Positions 63,481 through 64,000 of a DNA stretch of 64,000 bases are shown here, piece by piece. Both the position numbers and the translations under genes were made by a program. Every line of letters begins with the position of its first letter. Positions within the stretch are counted from its first letter, which is position 1. The DNA lies in the NCBI GenBank assembly GCA_026315105.1, contig CM048746.1, forward strand, positions 640,267,398 to 640,331,397, read 5' to 3'. The notes beneath the pieces were generated by a model. It searched no databases, was not told the origin of the DNA, and saw only the letters and a program-made list of their open reading frames with translations. Source of the DNA: Locusta migratoria. Its lineage: Eukaryota; Arthropoda; Insecta; Orthoptera; Acrididae.

Positions 63481-64000
63481 ATCATCTGGAGTAAAATATA
63501 GGGAACGGAAGGTTATTCACAACTTTTACAAAAACCAGTCACCAGTTATCAGAGTTGAAGGGCATGAAAGGTATGCACAGGTTGGGTAGGGAGAAAGACA
63601 GGGTTGTAGCCTTTCCCCGATGTTATTCAAAAAATGTTCAAATGTTTATAGAGCTTATGGGACTTAACTACGGGGTCATCAGTGCCTAAACTTACAAACT
63701 ACTTATGAACTAACTAAGAATAAGGACGGCACAAATATCCATGCCCGAAAGGGGATTCGAACCCCCGACCGTAATGGCCGTGAAGACCGTGACTGGAGCG
63801 CCTCAGTCCCCTCGGCCACCGCGGCCGGCAATGTTATTCAATTTGTACATTGAGCAAGCTATAAAGGAAAGCAAGGAGAAATTTTGGAGAACAGGTTAAA
63901 ATTCAGGGTGAAGAAATAAAAAGCTTCCGTTTTGCTAATGACTTTGTAATTCTGTCAGAGACAACAAAGGACCTGGAAGAGGAACTGAACGGAGTAGACA
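63481..64000 (+). pseudogene. RTE-like LINE reverse transcriptase, runs off the window
   Basis: Begins within the RT: GVKYRERKVIHNFYKNQSPV, IRVEGHERY, a stop, then GERQGCSLSPMLFNLYIEQA (interrupted by a SINE after MLF) and FRFANDFVILSE. The active-site loop reads FAND where the family (and the copy near 49,905) has FADD, so a catalytic Asp is changed. Stops occur as well. The 5' part is missing; the 3' part lies beyond the window. Confidence 0.85.
63631..63830 (-). mobile_element. SINE, family A, in RTE-like LINE
   Basis: Full-length minus-strand copy ending in GCCGGCCGCGGTGGCCGAG. Exact target duplication ATGTTATTCAA at 63620-63630 and 63831-63841. Confidence 0.95.

Noticed and set aside
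1..64000. CRISPR arrays, rRNA, bacterial operons
   Set aside because: No regularly spaced repeat arrays, no rRNA core sequences, and the window is full of eukaryotic retroelements.

Overview
This window looks like transposon-dense intergenic DNA from a large insect genome. I place it tentatively in an orthopteran such as a grasshopper or locust. That rests on my memory of the repeat families: tRNA-headed SINEs with a GGGACTGATGACC body, CR1/L2-type LINEs with a TAGATGTAGATG-type 3' end, and Tc1 elements with the MPRVRRR start. I found no host gene, rRNA, functional tRNA, CRISPR array or bacterial-type operon. Every coding signal I could name belongs to a mobile element, and most are broken.

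Layout. 0.3-9.5 kb: a SINE, a CR1/L2-type LINE, a 52-base poly(A) run, and a mariner relic hit by a SINE. 10-23.4 kb: one old Tc1-like element torn apart by three insertions: a LINE fragment, an 11,401-bp element with about 2.1-kb terminal inverted repeats, and a SINE. 23-31 kb: more SINEs, Penelope-like fragments facing each other next to a TATA/initiator pair, a Tc1/IS630-type element with a compact 118-codon ORF that keeps the DNA-binding part but lacks the catalytic core, a palindrome, and a second Tc1-like relic. 31-34.9 kb: a hAT-like element (8-bp target duplication) holding a 1.66-kb imperfect palindrome. 35-43 kb: SINEs, old LINE relics and an I-type LINE with a complete RNase H domain, split by a SINE. 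43-55 kb: a second CR1/L2-type LINE, an RTE-like LINE, an R1-like LINE end and a DUF7869-like relic. 55-64 kb: the densest nest: a Tc1/IS630-type element with two SINEs, a LINE split by a 1,590-bp solo-LTR candidate, SINE-in-SINE-in-SINE, a hAT-like MITE inside a SINE inside a LINE, and an RTE-like LINE running off the right edge.

The SINEs share one body but carry different tRNA-like heads, and many copies have exact 11-14 bp target duplications, so the relative age of many insertions can be read directly. Four GC-rich, apparently non-repetitive islands (about 34.9, 43.2, 50.9 and 59.8 kb) are the best candidates for host regulatory or transcribed sequence. The strongest candidates for undescribed systems are the 11.4-kb long-inverted-repeat element, the palindrome-bearing hAT-like element, and the small DNA-binding ORF inside its own inverted repeats.

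The annotation was made by reading only. Boundaries without a stated target duplication are approximate.
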